From: Callipepla californica brunnescens | Taxonomy: Eukaryota; Chordata; Aves; Galliformes; Odontophoridae | DNA length: 64,000 nucleotides | Assembly (NCBI GenBank): GCA_023055505.1 | Contig: JALIRH010000112.1 | Span: 217,501-281,500 of the forward strand | Reading direction: 5' to 3' | Part shown: piece by piece, positions 11,027 to 21,300 of the stretch | How positions within the stretch are numbered: the first letter of the stretch is position 1 | Layout: each line of letters starts with the position of its first letter | The notes under the pieces: model-generated | Databases searched by the model: none | Told to the model about the DNA's origin: nothing | Seen by the model: the letters and a program-made list of their open reading frames with translations, nothing else | Translations under genes and position numbers: made by a program

Positions 11027-11797
11027 TCACGTAATGTCGCTGGGTCTCTAGGGCTCCTTATTGCTATCAGTGGTTTCCTATTGGGCGCTATGGGTCGCTG
11101 TGGGTCACTATGCGTCGCTATCGATCTCTGTGGGCTGCTACGTTTTGCTGCGGGTCTCTATGGGACGCTATGGGTCACTGTGGGTCTTGCTATGTGTATC
11201 CATGGGTCGCTATGGGTCGATGTGGATCGCTATAAGTCTCTACATGTTGCTAAGGGTTGCAATGGGTCGCTGTGGGTCATGCTGTGGGTGTCTGTGGGTC
11301 CAGCTATGGGTCATTGTGGGTCGCAGTGAGTCGCTACGGGTCTCTTCGGGACGCTATGGGTCACTCTAGGTCCTGCTATGGGTCGCTGTGGGTCGCTTTG
11401 GGTCTCTATGGGTCTCAGTGGGTCTCTGTGGGTCACTGTGGGTTGCTATGGGTCGGTGTGGGTCGCTGTGTGTCGCGGTGGGTCGCTATCGGTCACTATT
11501 GGTTGTAATCGGTCTCTGTGGGTTGCTGTGAGTCGCTGTGGGCCCCCCTATAGGTTGCTGTGGGTCGGCTGGGTCGCTATGGGTTGCTGTGGATGGCTGT
11601 GTGTCGCTGTGCCTCTATGAGTCGCTATGGGTTGCAGTGCGTCGCAATGGGTCAATGTGGTCTGTTACGGGTCGCTGTGGGTTACGCTGTGGGTCCCAAT
11701 ATGGTTCGCTGTGGGTCAGTGTGGGTCCTGCTATGAGGCGCTGTTGGTCTCTATGTGCCCCAGGAGATTCCTAAGGAGCTGCAGTTCCCCCTCCACG

Positions 11798-11813
11798 ACA
11801 CCAGGCGGCGCTC
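11798..11813 (+). promoter_or_regulatory. CTCF-like core, CACCAGGCGGCGC type (unit 1)
   Basis: ACACCAGGCGGCGCTC fits the CTCF core apart from the first bases, and is followed by TCACGTGATG. Orientation is the same as the canonical copies. Confidence 0.55.
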
Positions 11814-12044
11814 TCACGTGATGTCGCTGTGTCTCTGTGGCTCCCTCTTGCTCCCTGTGGTTTTCCATGGGTCGCTGTGGATCGCTATGGGTCCCAATAT
11901 GCTTCGCTGTGGGTTACTGTGGGTCACTGTGGATCGCTATGGGTTGCTATGGATCGCTTTGGTTTGCTGTGGGTCCTGCTATGGGTCTCTGTGGGTCTCT
12001 AAGGTTCCCAATGGATCCCTAAGGGGCTGCAGTTCCCCTCCACG

Positions 12045-12060
12045 CCACCAGGGGGCGCTC
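12045..12060 (+). promoter_or_regulatory. CTCF-like core, canonical (unit 2)
   Basis: This is the exact repeat of the 11011 motif one 1,034-bp period downstream, in the same orientation and with the same flanks. Confidence 0.65.
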
Positions 12061-12831
12061 TCACGTAATGTCGCTGGGTCTCTAGGGCTCCTTATTGCTA
12101 TCAGTGGTTTCCTATTGGGCGCTATGGGTCGCTGTGGGTCACTATGCGTCGCTATCGATCTCTGTGGGCTGCTACGTTTTGCTGCGGGTCTCTATGGGAC
12201 GCTATGGGTCACTGTGGGTCTTGCTATGTGTATCCATGGGTCGCTATGGGTCGATGTGGATCGCTATAAGTCTCTACATGTTGCTAAGGGTTGCAATGGG
12301 TCGCTGTGGGTCATGCTGTGGGTGTCTGTGGGTCCAGCTATGGGTCATTGTGGGTCGCAGTGAGTCGCTACGGGTCTCTTCGGGACGCTATGGGTCACTC
12401 TAGGTCCTGCTATGGGTCGCTGTGGGTCGCTTTGGGTCTCTATGGGTCTCAGTGGGTCTCTGTGGGTCACTGTGGGTTGCTATGGGTCGGTGTGGGTCGC
12501 TGTGTGTCGCGGTGGGTCGCTATCGGTCACTATTGGTTGTAATCGGTCTCTGTGGGTTGCTGTGAGTCGCTGTGGGCCCCCCTATAGGTTGCTGTGGGTC
12601 GGCTGGGTCGCTATGGGTTGCTGTGGATGGCTGTGTGTCGCTGTGCCTCTATGAGTCGCTATGGGTTGCAGTGCGTCGCAATGGGTCAATGTGGTCTGTT
12701 ACGGGTCGCTGTGGGTTACGCTGTGGGTCCCAATATGGTTCGCTGTGGGTCAGTGTGGGTCCTGCTATGAGGCGCTGTTGGTCTCTATGTGCCCCAGGAG
12801 ATTCCTAAGGAGCTGCAGTTCCCCCTCCACG

Positions 12832-12847
12832 ACACCAGGCGGCGCTC
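12832..12847 (+). promoter_or_regulatory. CTCF-like core, CACCAGGCGGCGC type (unit 2)
   Basis: This is the exact repeat of the 11798 motif one period downstream. Confidence 0.55.
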
Positions 12848-13078
12848 TCACGTGATGTCGCTGTGTCTCTGTGGCTCCCTCTTGCTCCCTGTGGTTTTCC
12901 ATGGGTCGCTGTGGATCGCTATGGGTCCCAATATGCTTCGCTGTGGGTTACTGTGGGTCACTGTGGATCGCTATGGGTTGCTATGGATCGCTTTGGTTTG
13001 CTGTGGGTCCTGCTATGGGTCTCTGTGGGTCTCTAAGGTTCCCAATGGATCCCTAAGGGGCTGCAGTTCCCCTCCACG

Positions 13079-13094
13079 CCACCAGGGGGCGCTC
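13079..13094 (+). promoter_or_regulatory. CTCF-like core, canonical (unit 3)
   Basis: This is the third canonical copy, CCACCAGGGGGCGCTC, two periods downstream of the first. Confidence 0.65.
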
Positions 13095-13865
13095 TCACGT
13101 AATGTCGCTGGGTCTCTAGGGCTCCTTATTGCTATCAGTGGTTTCCTATTGGGCGCTATGGGTCGCTGTGGGTCACTATGCGTCGCTATCGATCTCTGTG
13201 GGCTGCTACGTTTTGCTGCGGGTCTCTATGGGACGCTATGGGTCACTGTGGGTCTTGCTATGTGTATCCATGGGTCGCTATGGGTCGATGTGGATCGCTA
13301 TAAGTCTCTACATGTTGCTAAGGGTTGCAATGGGTCGCTGTGGGTCATGCTGTGGGTGTCTGTGGGTCCAGCTATGGGTCATTGTGGGTCGCAGTGAGTC
13401 GCTACGGGTCTCTTCGGGACGCTATGGGTCACTCTAGGTCCTGCTATGGGTCGCTGTGGGTCGCTTTGGGTCTCTATGGGTCTCAGTGGGTCTCTGTGGG
13501 TCACTGTGGGTTGCTATGGGTCGGTGTGGGTCGCTGTGTGTCGCGGTGGGTCGCTATCGGTCACTATTGGTTGTAATCGGTCTCTGTGGGTTGCTGTGAG
13601 TCGCTGTGGGCCCCCCTATAGGTTGCTGTGGGTCGGCTGGGTCGCTATGGGTTGCTGTGGATGGCTGTGTGTCGCTGTGCCTCTATGAGTCGCTATGGGT
13701 TGCAGTGCGTCGCAATGGGTCAATGTGGTCTGTTACGGGTCGCTGTGGGTTACGCTGTGGGTCCCAATATGGTTCGCTGTGGGTCAGTGTGGGTCCTGCT
13801 ATGAGGCGCTGTTGGTCTCTATGTGCCCCAGGAGATTCCTAAGGAGCTGCAGTTCCCCCTCCACG

Positions 13866-13881
13866 ACACCAGGCGGCGCTC
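13866..13881 (+). promoter_or_regulatory. CTCF-like core, CACCAGGCGGCGC type (unit 3)
   Basis: This is the third copy of the CACCAGGCGGCGC-type motif and the last of the series before the higher-order repeat breaks up near 13966. Confidence 0.55.
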
Positions 13882-14380
13882 TCACGTGATGTCGCTGTGT
13901 CTCTGTGGCTCCCTCTTGCTCCCTGTGGTTTTCCATGGGTCGCTGTGGATCGCTATGGGTCCCAATGGATCGCTGTGGTTCCTGGCATGGGTCGCTATGG
14001 GTCAAGCTGTGGGTCACTTTGGGTTGCTGTGGGTGTCTGTGGGTCCAGCTATAGGTCACTGTGGGTCTCAGTGAGTCGCTGTGGGTCTCTATAAGTCGCT
14101 GTGGGTAACTATGAGTCTCTATGTGTTTCTATGGGTCGCTGTGGGTCTCTATGGGTCGCTGTGGGTCCTGCTGTGGGTCACTGTGGGTCGCTGTGTGAGC
14201 TATCGGTCTCTGTGGGTTGCTGTGGTTCCCCCTATAGGTTGCTGTGGGTCGGTTGGGTCGCTGTGGGTCCCGCTATGGGTCGCTGTGAGTCTCTATGGGT
14301 CGCTGTGGGTCTCTATGGGTCAGTGTGGGTCACTGTGGGTCAGTTGTGGGTCGCTGTGGGTCCCGCAGAAGGCGGTGTGC

Positions 14381-15439
14381 CCAGAGCGAAGCCACGCCCA
14401 GCTATGGGGCGGATGTGGGGCAGCTACGGGGCAGCCATGGGTCACCATGGATCTCCATGGGGTCCCTACGGATCTCAATGGGGTCTCCACTGATCTCAGT
14501 GGATCTCAATGGGGTGGCTATGGGGCAGCTGTGGGGCAGCAATGGGGCACTGACCTATTCCCCTCAGAATGCCGCCACTGCATCTCCTCCACCTCCTGCG
14601 GGAGCACCTCTGTGGGGCAGAACTCTGCCCCACACCTTCACCCCAAACATCCACACCACAGCTCAGCCCCACAGCGCTGCCCCACATCCCACACATTTGC
14701 CCCACATCTCTGCCCCTCATCCCCTGGCCACACAGCTCAGCCCCACATCCCACAGCTCAGCCCCTCATCCCACACCTGGCCCCAGAGCTCAGCCCTGTGG
14801 CTCTGCCCCACACATCTGCCCCAAACCCCACACCTGGACCCACAGCTCAGCCCCACATCCCTCAGCTCTGCACCACAGCTCAGCCCCTCACCCCACACCT
14901 GGCCCCAGAGCTCAGCCCTGTGGCTCTGCCCCACACATCTGCCCCAAACCCCACACCTGGACCCACAGATCTGCCCCACATCCCACACCTCTGCCCCACG
15001 GCTCAACCCCACAACTCAGCCCCATAGTGCTGCCCCATATCCCACACCTCAGCCCCACGGCTCAACCCCAATCTGCACATACCTGCCCCACATCCCACAG
15101 CTCTGCCCCACATACCTACCTGCCCCACAGATCAGCCCCACATTCCACAGCTCTGCCCCATGGATCAGCCTCACATCCCGCAGCTCAGCCCCGCATCTGA
15201 GCCCCACATCTGCTCATACCTGCACCACACCTCCGCCCCCCAACCGCCACAGCTCTGCCCCACAGATCCACCCCACAGCTCAGCCCCGCATCCAACAGCT
15301 CTGCCGCAATCAGTGCACCTGGACCCACAACTCTGCCCCACAGCTCTGCCCCAAGCCTGGACCCCACACCCACGACCCCAGCCCCAAATCCCTGCCCCAT
15401 AACCCCATAACCTGACCCCGGCCCCATAACCGCCCCTCC
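14381..15439 (+). repeat. C-rich tandem repeat (CACAGCTCAGCCCCACATCC type)
   Basis: Units of about 12-25 bp combine CACAGCTCAGCCCC, CACAGCTCTGCCCC and CACACCTGGACC. A 123-bp duplication is visible (cores beginning at 14771 and 14894). Up to about 14580 there are GGGGCAGC-type units on the plus strand before the bias switches to C-rich. The long plus-strand frame across it is compositionally simple (S, P, H, T), so I do not call it a gene. Confidence 0.85.
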
Positions 15440-15765
15440 CGCCCTGCCACTGACCACGTGCTCTGCTTCCAGCTCCGCTTCCACCATGCGGCCGCTTCCG
15501 GCCCCACGGCACAGCTCGGCCAATCACAGCACAGATCGGCAGCGGAAAGGGCGGGGTGTGGGGGAGCGAGGCGGAACAGTGCCACTGGAACGAGGCACGA
15601 TGACCGGAAATGACTGAAACTTCTGGGAGCGCGGATTTCCGGCAGCGAGCGGGGCATTGTGGGTAAGGAGGCGGAAGCACGCCTGGAAGTGGGAAACCGG
15701 AAGCCAGTGGGAAGCGAGTGGGCATGGCCAACGTTAAGCCTCGCATTCGAGCCACGCCCCAACGT
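15440..15765. promoter_or_regulatory. Promoter-like GC-rich segment (candidate bidirectional promoter)
   Basis: This non-repetitive segment holds an E-box CCACGTG near 15447, a CCAAT box (GGCCAATCACAG, about 15518), a GC box (GGGCGGGGTG, about 15549) and several ETS cores (CCGGAAAT, ACCGGAAGCC, GGCGGAAG). It also has GCGGGGCATTGTGGGTA near 15648-15664, whose reverse complement TACCCACAATGCCCCGC resembles a ZNF143/STAF site. Short ATGs in good context occur on both strands (plus 15724; minus near 15486), but the downstream reading is short and unrecognised. The content resembles a housekeeping promoter with no body attached in this window. Confidence 0.6.
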
Positions 15766-15933
15766 GCAATGACCCGAAGTGACCCCGATGTGACGCAAAA
15801 TGACCCCAAATATCCCAGATTACTTCCAACACTTCTTGGAAGCGCTGCGCCCCAAAGGGCCCCAAAATGACCCCAAAGTGACCCCAAAACCCTATAACGA
15901 CCCCATAAGGACCATATCAAATCCCCTATGGGG

Positions 15934-15972
15934 TCACTTCTTGGTGTCTCTGCAGGCCACGACGCAGCACTG
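15934..15972 (-). pseudogene. SGF29: SGF29 terminal-exon scrap with stop codon
   Basis: On the minus strand this reads VVACRDTKK followed by TGA. It duplicates the very end of the SGF29 exon at 16078-16120, keeping the stop that the longer copy has lost. The following TGACCCCATAGGGG resembles the surrounding minisatellite unit, suggesting that the repeat grew from sequence around the SGF29 stop codon. Confidence 0.65.
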
Positions 15973-16074
15973 CACCCCAAAGTGCTCCAGAGTGACCCCA
16001 AAGTGACCGTAAATCGGCCCTAATGACCCCAAAAAACCCAAATCCTGGAACGGCCCCAAAACGGCCACACGGGG

Positions 16075-16191
16075 TCGCTTCTTCTTGGTGTCCCTGCAGG
16101 CCACAACGTAGCGCTGTGCGACGTTGAGTGGCGATGAATATCCGTCAGCGTACAACGTGTCCTCAAACAGCACCGAGGAATCATCCTGCGG
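16075..16191 (-). pseudogene. SGF29: SGF29 terminal-exon fragment (C-terminal Tudor part)
   Basis: Read on the minus strand from 16191, the segment is open and includes SSVLFEDTLYADGYS and PLNVAQRYVVACRDTKKK, which I recognise as the C-terminus of SGF29 (CCDC101). SGF29 is the SAGA/ADA subunit whose tandem Tudor domain reads H3K4me3; the known protein is about 290 residues and ends in a KKK-type tail. An acceptor-like sequence (CTATAACAG) sits just before the first codon, as expected for a last exon. The codon after KKK is CGA where a stop is expected; a sister fragment at 15934 has TGA in that place. Only about 38 codons are present, so this is a captured exon, not a gene. Confidence 0.8.
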
Positions 16192-16400
16192 CTGTTATAG
16201 AGCAATTATGGGGTCAGAGGGAATTTATGGGGTCGGGAGGAAAGCAATGGGGTCAGGGGGAATTATGGGGTCAGGGGGAATTTAAAGGGTTGGAGGGGGA
16301 ACAGGGGAACTAATAGGGTCAGAGGGGAAATTAATGGGGTCACGGGGGGAACAGGTGAATTATGGGGACGCGGGGAAAGTAATGGGGTTGGGCTGATGTG

Positions 16401-16432
16401 ACCTCAAACAGCACCGAGGAATCGTCCTGCGG
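16401..16432 (-). pseudogene. SGF29: SGF29 terminal-exon scrap, start of exon
   Basis: On the minus strand this reads PQDDSSVLFE and then departs into repeat sequence. It equals the first codons of the exon at 16191 and has the same type of AACAG acceptor in front. Another copy lies at 63447-63478. Confidence 0.65.
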
Positions 16433-16773
16433 CTGTTCTAGGGCAATTATAGGGTCGGGGGGAATAGGGGAAGTAACAGGGTCAGGAGGTGAAGTAATGG
16501 GGTCACAGGGGGGAATTGATGGGGTTGGGGGGGAAATTATAGGGTCATGGGGGGGAATTATGGGGTCGGGGGAAAATTGTGGGGTCAGGGGGGAACTAAT
16601 GGGATTTGGGGCTGACATTTGGGGGAAATAATCGGATTCTGGGGCTGATAATGGAGATTTTGGGGTGGAATTGCAGGATTTTGGTGCTGAGTTTTGGGGT
16701 CAGATATCGACATTATAGGGCTGGGTTATGGGGTCCGTTCGTGCCCTTTTGGGGCCGGGTTCTGTGCTGTGGG

Positions 16774-17391
16774 TCCTAAAACTAAAGAGAACCCTACCCC
16801 TTCCACTAAACCTTCATCTACATCCCTAACCCTTACCCTAAACCTAAATCTACACCAAAACCTAACCCTAACCCTAACATGTCTTCTAACTGTAAAACTA
16901 ATGCTTCACCTAACCCGAACTGAAACCCTAGGATTAAACCTTACCTAACACCTAGCTATATTCCTAACCCTATCCTGAAACCTAACATTAACCCTAACCC
17001 TAAAAACAACTTGGAACCAAACCCTAACCCTAACCTAACCCTTATCAGAACCCTAAATCTAATCCTAACTGTTACCTTAATTTAACTCCAATTCTACCTG
17101 AAATCTAAATGGGACCTTAAAACCAACCCCAAATTTAAGCCCAACCCTAAGCCTAACACAAAGCATTAGATTACCACAGCCATCACCTAACTTCTAACCC
17201 TGACCCTAACACTAATACTAAACCAAAACAGATTCCAAATACTAACCCAATTCCTATTCTGAAACCCAAAACTATTCCAAAAACAAACCCAAGGCCTAAC
17301 CTTTCTCTCACTCTAACAATCAAAGAAAACCTATTCCTAAACCTAATCCTAAATCTAGTCCTAATCCTAACCCTCACCCTTAATCTAACCC
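16774..17391 (-). repeat. Diverged CCCTAA-type block (copy of 2283-3175)
   Basis: It begins with GGTCCTAAAACTAAAGAGAACC, shared with 2278, 61010 and 63818. Compared with copy 1 it lacks a section around 2700-2940. It is interrupted at 17392 by a solo LTR. No gene is seen. Confidence 0.9.
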
Positions 17392-17965
17392 TGTCAACGG
17401 TTTACCGGGCTGGATCGGCCCGGTTCCGTGACGATTGCTGCGGGGACCCACGGACCCACGCCCCAGGAAAAGGCAAGGAAAAAGGGAAAAGGGAAAAGGG
17501 AGATGGGCCTAGAAACAAAACAGCGGCAACGATCTGAGGAGGAAAGCTAATTTACTAAATAAGATATTAGAAAGCAAAATAACACAATATAATACAATGT
17601 AATTGGAATTGAGGCTAATGAATCAAACAAAATGAGCAAGAGAGAGTGTCCGATAAACCGAAGGCCTTACGCTAACGCTGAAGGCGATACGGCAGTGAGC
17701 ACCCACTGCTGAGTCGATCCCGAAGGAAAGAGAGTGTCCCGTGACCGCTGAGGGTTTTTATCTGTTCCCTCTGAGCGGAAAACACGTAAAAATACAAAGC
17801 ATCGCAAAGTCCTCTGGGGAATGTAGTGCTTCTTCTCTTCTCAGACAGGTATACCTGGAATTATCAATGATCTATGGAGCTGGAGTATTAGCTCTTCAAC
17901 TCCTAATGCAATACATGATGTTATGATGTGGAATACCAGTACCAAAAAATCATAAAACCATGACA
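17392..17965 (-). mobile_element. Solo LTR with AACCC target-site duplication
   Basis: The element has perfect 5-bp terminal inverted repeats (TGTCA ... TGACA) and is flanked by a 5-bp duplication AACCC (17387-17391 and 17966-17970). Removing it restores the TCTAACCCCAACCCCC sequence present in the sister copies at about 3168 and 61890. It belongs to the same family as the 5' LTR at 47441-47986, sharing the CCGAAGGCCTTRCGCTAACG, GTTTTTATCTGTTCCC and ACCATGACA segments. That LTR belongs to a minus-strand provirus, so this one is also read on the minus strand, with TATA-like GATAAAAAC at about 17755. Confidence 0.92.
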
Positions 17966-18300
17966 AACCCCAACCCCCACCCAGAAGCTAACACTTAGCA
18001 TTGTACAATACCTAAACGTACCCCTAATCCTTATCACTAAACCTAAAAGGAACCTGAAACATAGTGCTAAATCTGACCCGAACCCTAACCCTAAACTTCA
18101 TCCTATTCCCAAACCTCGCCCTATTCGGAACCCTATTCCTAACCCGAACACTAACCCTTACTCTATTACTAACTTGAAGACTAACCCTAACAATGAACCA
18201 ATTCCTAAACCTTTTCCTTCCTCCAAATTGATTCCTAACACTAACCCTAACCCTAATCAAACCCGAACCCTATTCTTAACCCTAAATCTAACCGTATCCC
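17966..18300 (-). repeat. Diverged CCCTAA-type block, right of the LTR
   Basis: It continues the block interrupted at 17392 (corresponds to about 3171-3360) with landmark CACTTAGCATTGTACAATACC, then grades into the long CCCTAA array. No gene is seen. Confidence 0.88.
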
Positions 18301-21300
18301 AATCCCTAACTCTTACCATAACCCTAACCCTAAGTCTTACTCTATCACTAACCCTAACCCTACATTAACCCTATCCTAACCCTAACCATAACCCTAACCT
18401 AAACCTAATCCCAATCCTAACCCTAACCCTACCCTAACCCCTAACACTAATCCCCTAAACCTTACCACAACCCTAACCCTGAACCCTAACACTACCCTAA
18501 CCCTGAACCTAACCCTAATCCTACCCTAACACCAACCCTCACCCTAACCCTAACCCCTAACCCTAACACTAATCCCCTAACCCTAACCCCCTAACCCTAA
18601 CCCTAACCTAACCCTTACCCCAACCCTAACCCCTAACCATACCCTAACCCTAACCCTAAACCCTAACACTACTCTAACCCTGAACCTAACCCTAATCCTA
18701 CCCTAACACCAACCCTCACCCTAACCCTTACCCAAACCCTAAACGTACCCTAACCCTAACACTAACCCTACCCTAACTCTAACCCTACCCTAACCCTACC
18801 CTAACTCTTACCCTATCCCTAACCCTAACCCCTAACCCTAATACTGACCCTAACCCCTAACCCTAACCCTTACCGTAAATTCTAATCCAACCCTAACCCT
18901 TACCCTAACCCCTAACCCTACCCTAACCCTACCCTAACCCTCAAATCTAACCCTAATTCTACCCTAACCCTAACCCTACCCTTAACCCTGACCCTAACCA
19001 TACCCTAACTTTTACCTAACCCTAACTCTACCCTAATCCTTAACCCTAAACCTACCCTAACATTTACCCTAACCCCTAACCCTTACCCTAACCCCTACCT
19101 AACCATAACTCTAACACTAACCCTAACCCTACCCTAACACCTAACCCTACCCTAACCCTGTGCTAACCCTAACCCTGACCCTGACCCTGACTCAAACCCT
19201 ACCCTTAACCCTGACCCTGACCCTAACTCTACCCTAACCCTTACCTACCCCTAAGCCATAACCCTAACCCTAACACTAACCCTAACCTAACCCTAACCCT
19301 ACCCTAACATTTACCCTAACCCCTAACCCTTACCTAACCATAACCCTAACACTAACCCTAAACCTAACCTAACCCTACCCTAACCGTGACCCTAACCCCT
19401 ATCCCCAACCCGTAAGCCCAAACCCTAACCCTGTCCCTAACCCCAAGCCTACCCTAACCCTAACCCCAAGCCTACCCTAACCCTAACCCTGCCCCTAACC
19501 CTAACACTAACCCCTAACCCTACCCGAGCCCTAACCCCTAACCTTAACCCTAACCCCTAACCCATACCCTACCCTAACACTACCCTACCCTTACCATAAA
19601 CCTACCCTAACTCTACCCTTACCCTAACCCTACCCTAACCCTAACTCTAACCCTACTCTAACTCTAACCCTATCCATAACCCTAACCCTACCATAACCCT
19701 ATTGATGGACCCTAACCCTACCCTAACCCTAACCCCTTACCCTAACACCTAACCCTAACCCTAAACCTTGCCTAACCCTATTGATGGACCCTAACCATAA
19801 CACTAACCCTACCCGTAATCCTACCCCTAACCCTTACCCAACCCTAACCCTAACCCTAATCCAACCTAACCCTAACCCTAAAGCTACCCCTACCCATACA
19901 CCTAACCCTAACCCCTAACCCTAAACCCTAACCCTATTGATGGACCCTAACCGTAACCGGAACCCTAACCCTAACTTTACCCTAACCCTACCCGTAACCC
20001 TACCCCTAACCCTTACCCTATTCTAACCCTAACCCTAACCCTAACCCTAACCCTACCCTAACCCTAACTCCTAACACCTTAACCCTAATCCTAACCCCTA
20101 ACCCTTACCCTACCCTAACCCTACCCCTACCCTACCCTAACACTAACCCCTAACCTTAACCCCTAATCCTAACCCTACCCTAACCCTAACCCTACACCCT
20201 AACCCTAACACAAACCCTACCCTAACCCTATCCTAACCCTACCCTAATCTAACCCTAACCCTATTGATCGACCCAAAACCTAACCCTAACCCTACCCTAA
20301 CCCTAAAACCCTAACCCTGACTCACACCCTACCCGTAACCCTGACCCTAATACTTACCATAACCATTATCTAACCCAAACCCTACCCCTTAAACCTAACC
20401 CTAACCCTACCCTAACCTTTACCCTAACCCTAACCCTTACTTAACCATAACCCTACCCTAACACTAACCCTAACCCTACCGTAAACCCTAACCCTTAACC
20501 CTACCCTAACCCTTACCCTAACCCTACCCTAATCCTAACCCCTAACCCCAACCCCTAAGCCCTTATCCTGCCCCTAACCCTTACCCCACCCTAACCCTAA
20601 ACCCAACCCTACCCTAGCCCTAAACCTACCCCAGCCCTAACCCCTAACCTTAACCCTAACCACTAACCCAAACCCTACCCTAACCCTAACCCTACCCTAA
20701 CTCTAACCCTAACGCTTACCATAACCCTAACCCTAAACCTTACCCTAACACTAACCCTACCCTAACCCTAACCCTGACACTGACCCTAACCCCTAACCCT
20801 AACCCTTACCGTAACCTCTAATCCAAACCTAACCCTAACCCTACCCTTACCTTAACCCTACCCATACCCCTACCCTTACCCCTACCCCTACCCTAACCCT
20901 ACCCTAACCCCTAACTCTTACCCTAACCATACTATAAGCCTAACCCTGACCCTAACACTGACCCTAACCCTAACCCTTACCCTAACCCTTACCTTTCCCT
21001 AACTCTTACCCTAACCCTACCCTAACCCTTACCATAAACCTAATCCTAACCCCTACCCTAACATTAACCCTACACTAACCCTGACCCAAACACCTAACCC
21101 TAACCTAACACTAGCCCTACCCTAACCCTAACCCCAACCCTATCCTTAACCCTAACCCTAACCCCTAACCCTACTCTAACCCTAAACCTTAACCTAACCG
21201 TAACCCCTGACCATACCCTAACCCCTAACCCTAACCCTACCCATACCCCTACCCCTACACTAACCCAACCCCTAACCCTAGCCCTACCCTAACCCCTAAA

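Larger units (their letters stand above)
10848..13966 (+). repeat. 1,034-bp higher-order tandem repeat, three copies
   Basis: Units start at 10848, 11882 and 12916 with period 1,034; a short partial unit follows 13949. The copies look identical over long stretches. One difference I found is CCAATGCATCC at about 10976 in copy 1, against CCAATGGATCC in copies 2 and 3. Such similarity implies very recent unequal exchange or conversion, or an assembly duplication. Each unit carries two CTCF-like cores. Confidence 0.95.
10318..14380 (+). repeat. Minisatellite with GGGTCGCTATG / GGGTCGCTGTG units
   Basis: The region is a tandem array of 10-12 bp units, GGGTC followed by GCTATG, GCTGTG, ACTGTG, TCTATG or CCTGCTATG. 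In frame it translates to repeated GSLWVAVGRC-like peptides, which explains the many overlapping open frames; none is a gene. About every 250-800 bp a longer insert occurs with GGGGCTGCAGTTCCCC and a CTCF-like core. A large part (10848-13966) is organised as a 1,034-bp higher-order repeat. Confidence 0.95.
15766..16773 (+). repeat. GGGGTCA / TGACCCC minisatellite with gene fragments
   Basis: The left part is TGACCCCAAAA-rich; the right part is GGGGTCAGGGGGAATTATGG-rich. It encloses three fragments of an SGF29 terminal exon. The stretch from about 16226 onward is repeated nearly identically at 63271-63818 (offset +47046 for most of it). Open frames in it are repeat translations except for the SGF29 pieces. 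Confidence 0.9.

Noticed and set aside
10249..14493. Many overlapping frames of the MGRCGSLWVSMG kind
   Set aside because: All derive from the 10-12 bp GGGTCGCTATG unit; frames overlap on the same strand and track the repeat period.
14081..15415. A 444-codon open frame across minisatellite and C-rich repeat
   Set aside because: Its first third is GSLWVAVG-type repeat translation and the rest is S/P/H/T-rich repeat translation. No domain, no consistent start, and other frames are similarly open.
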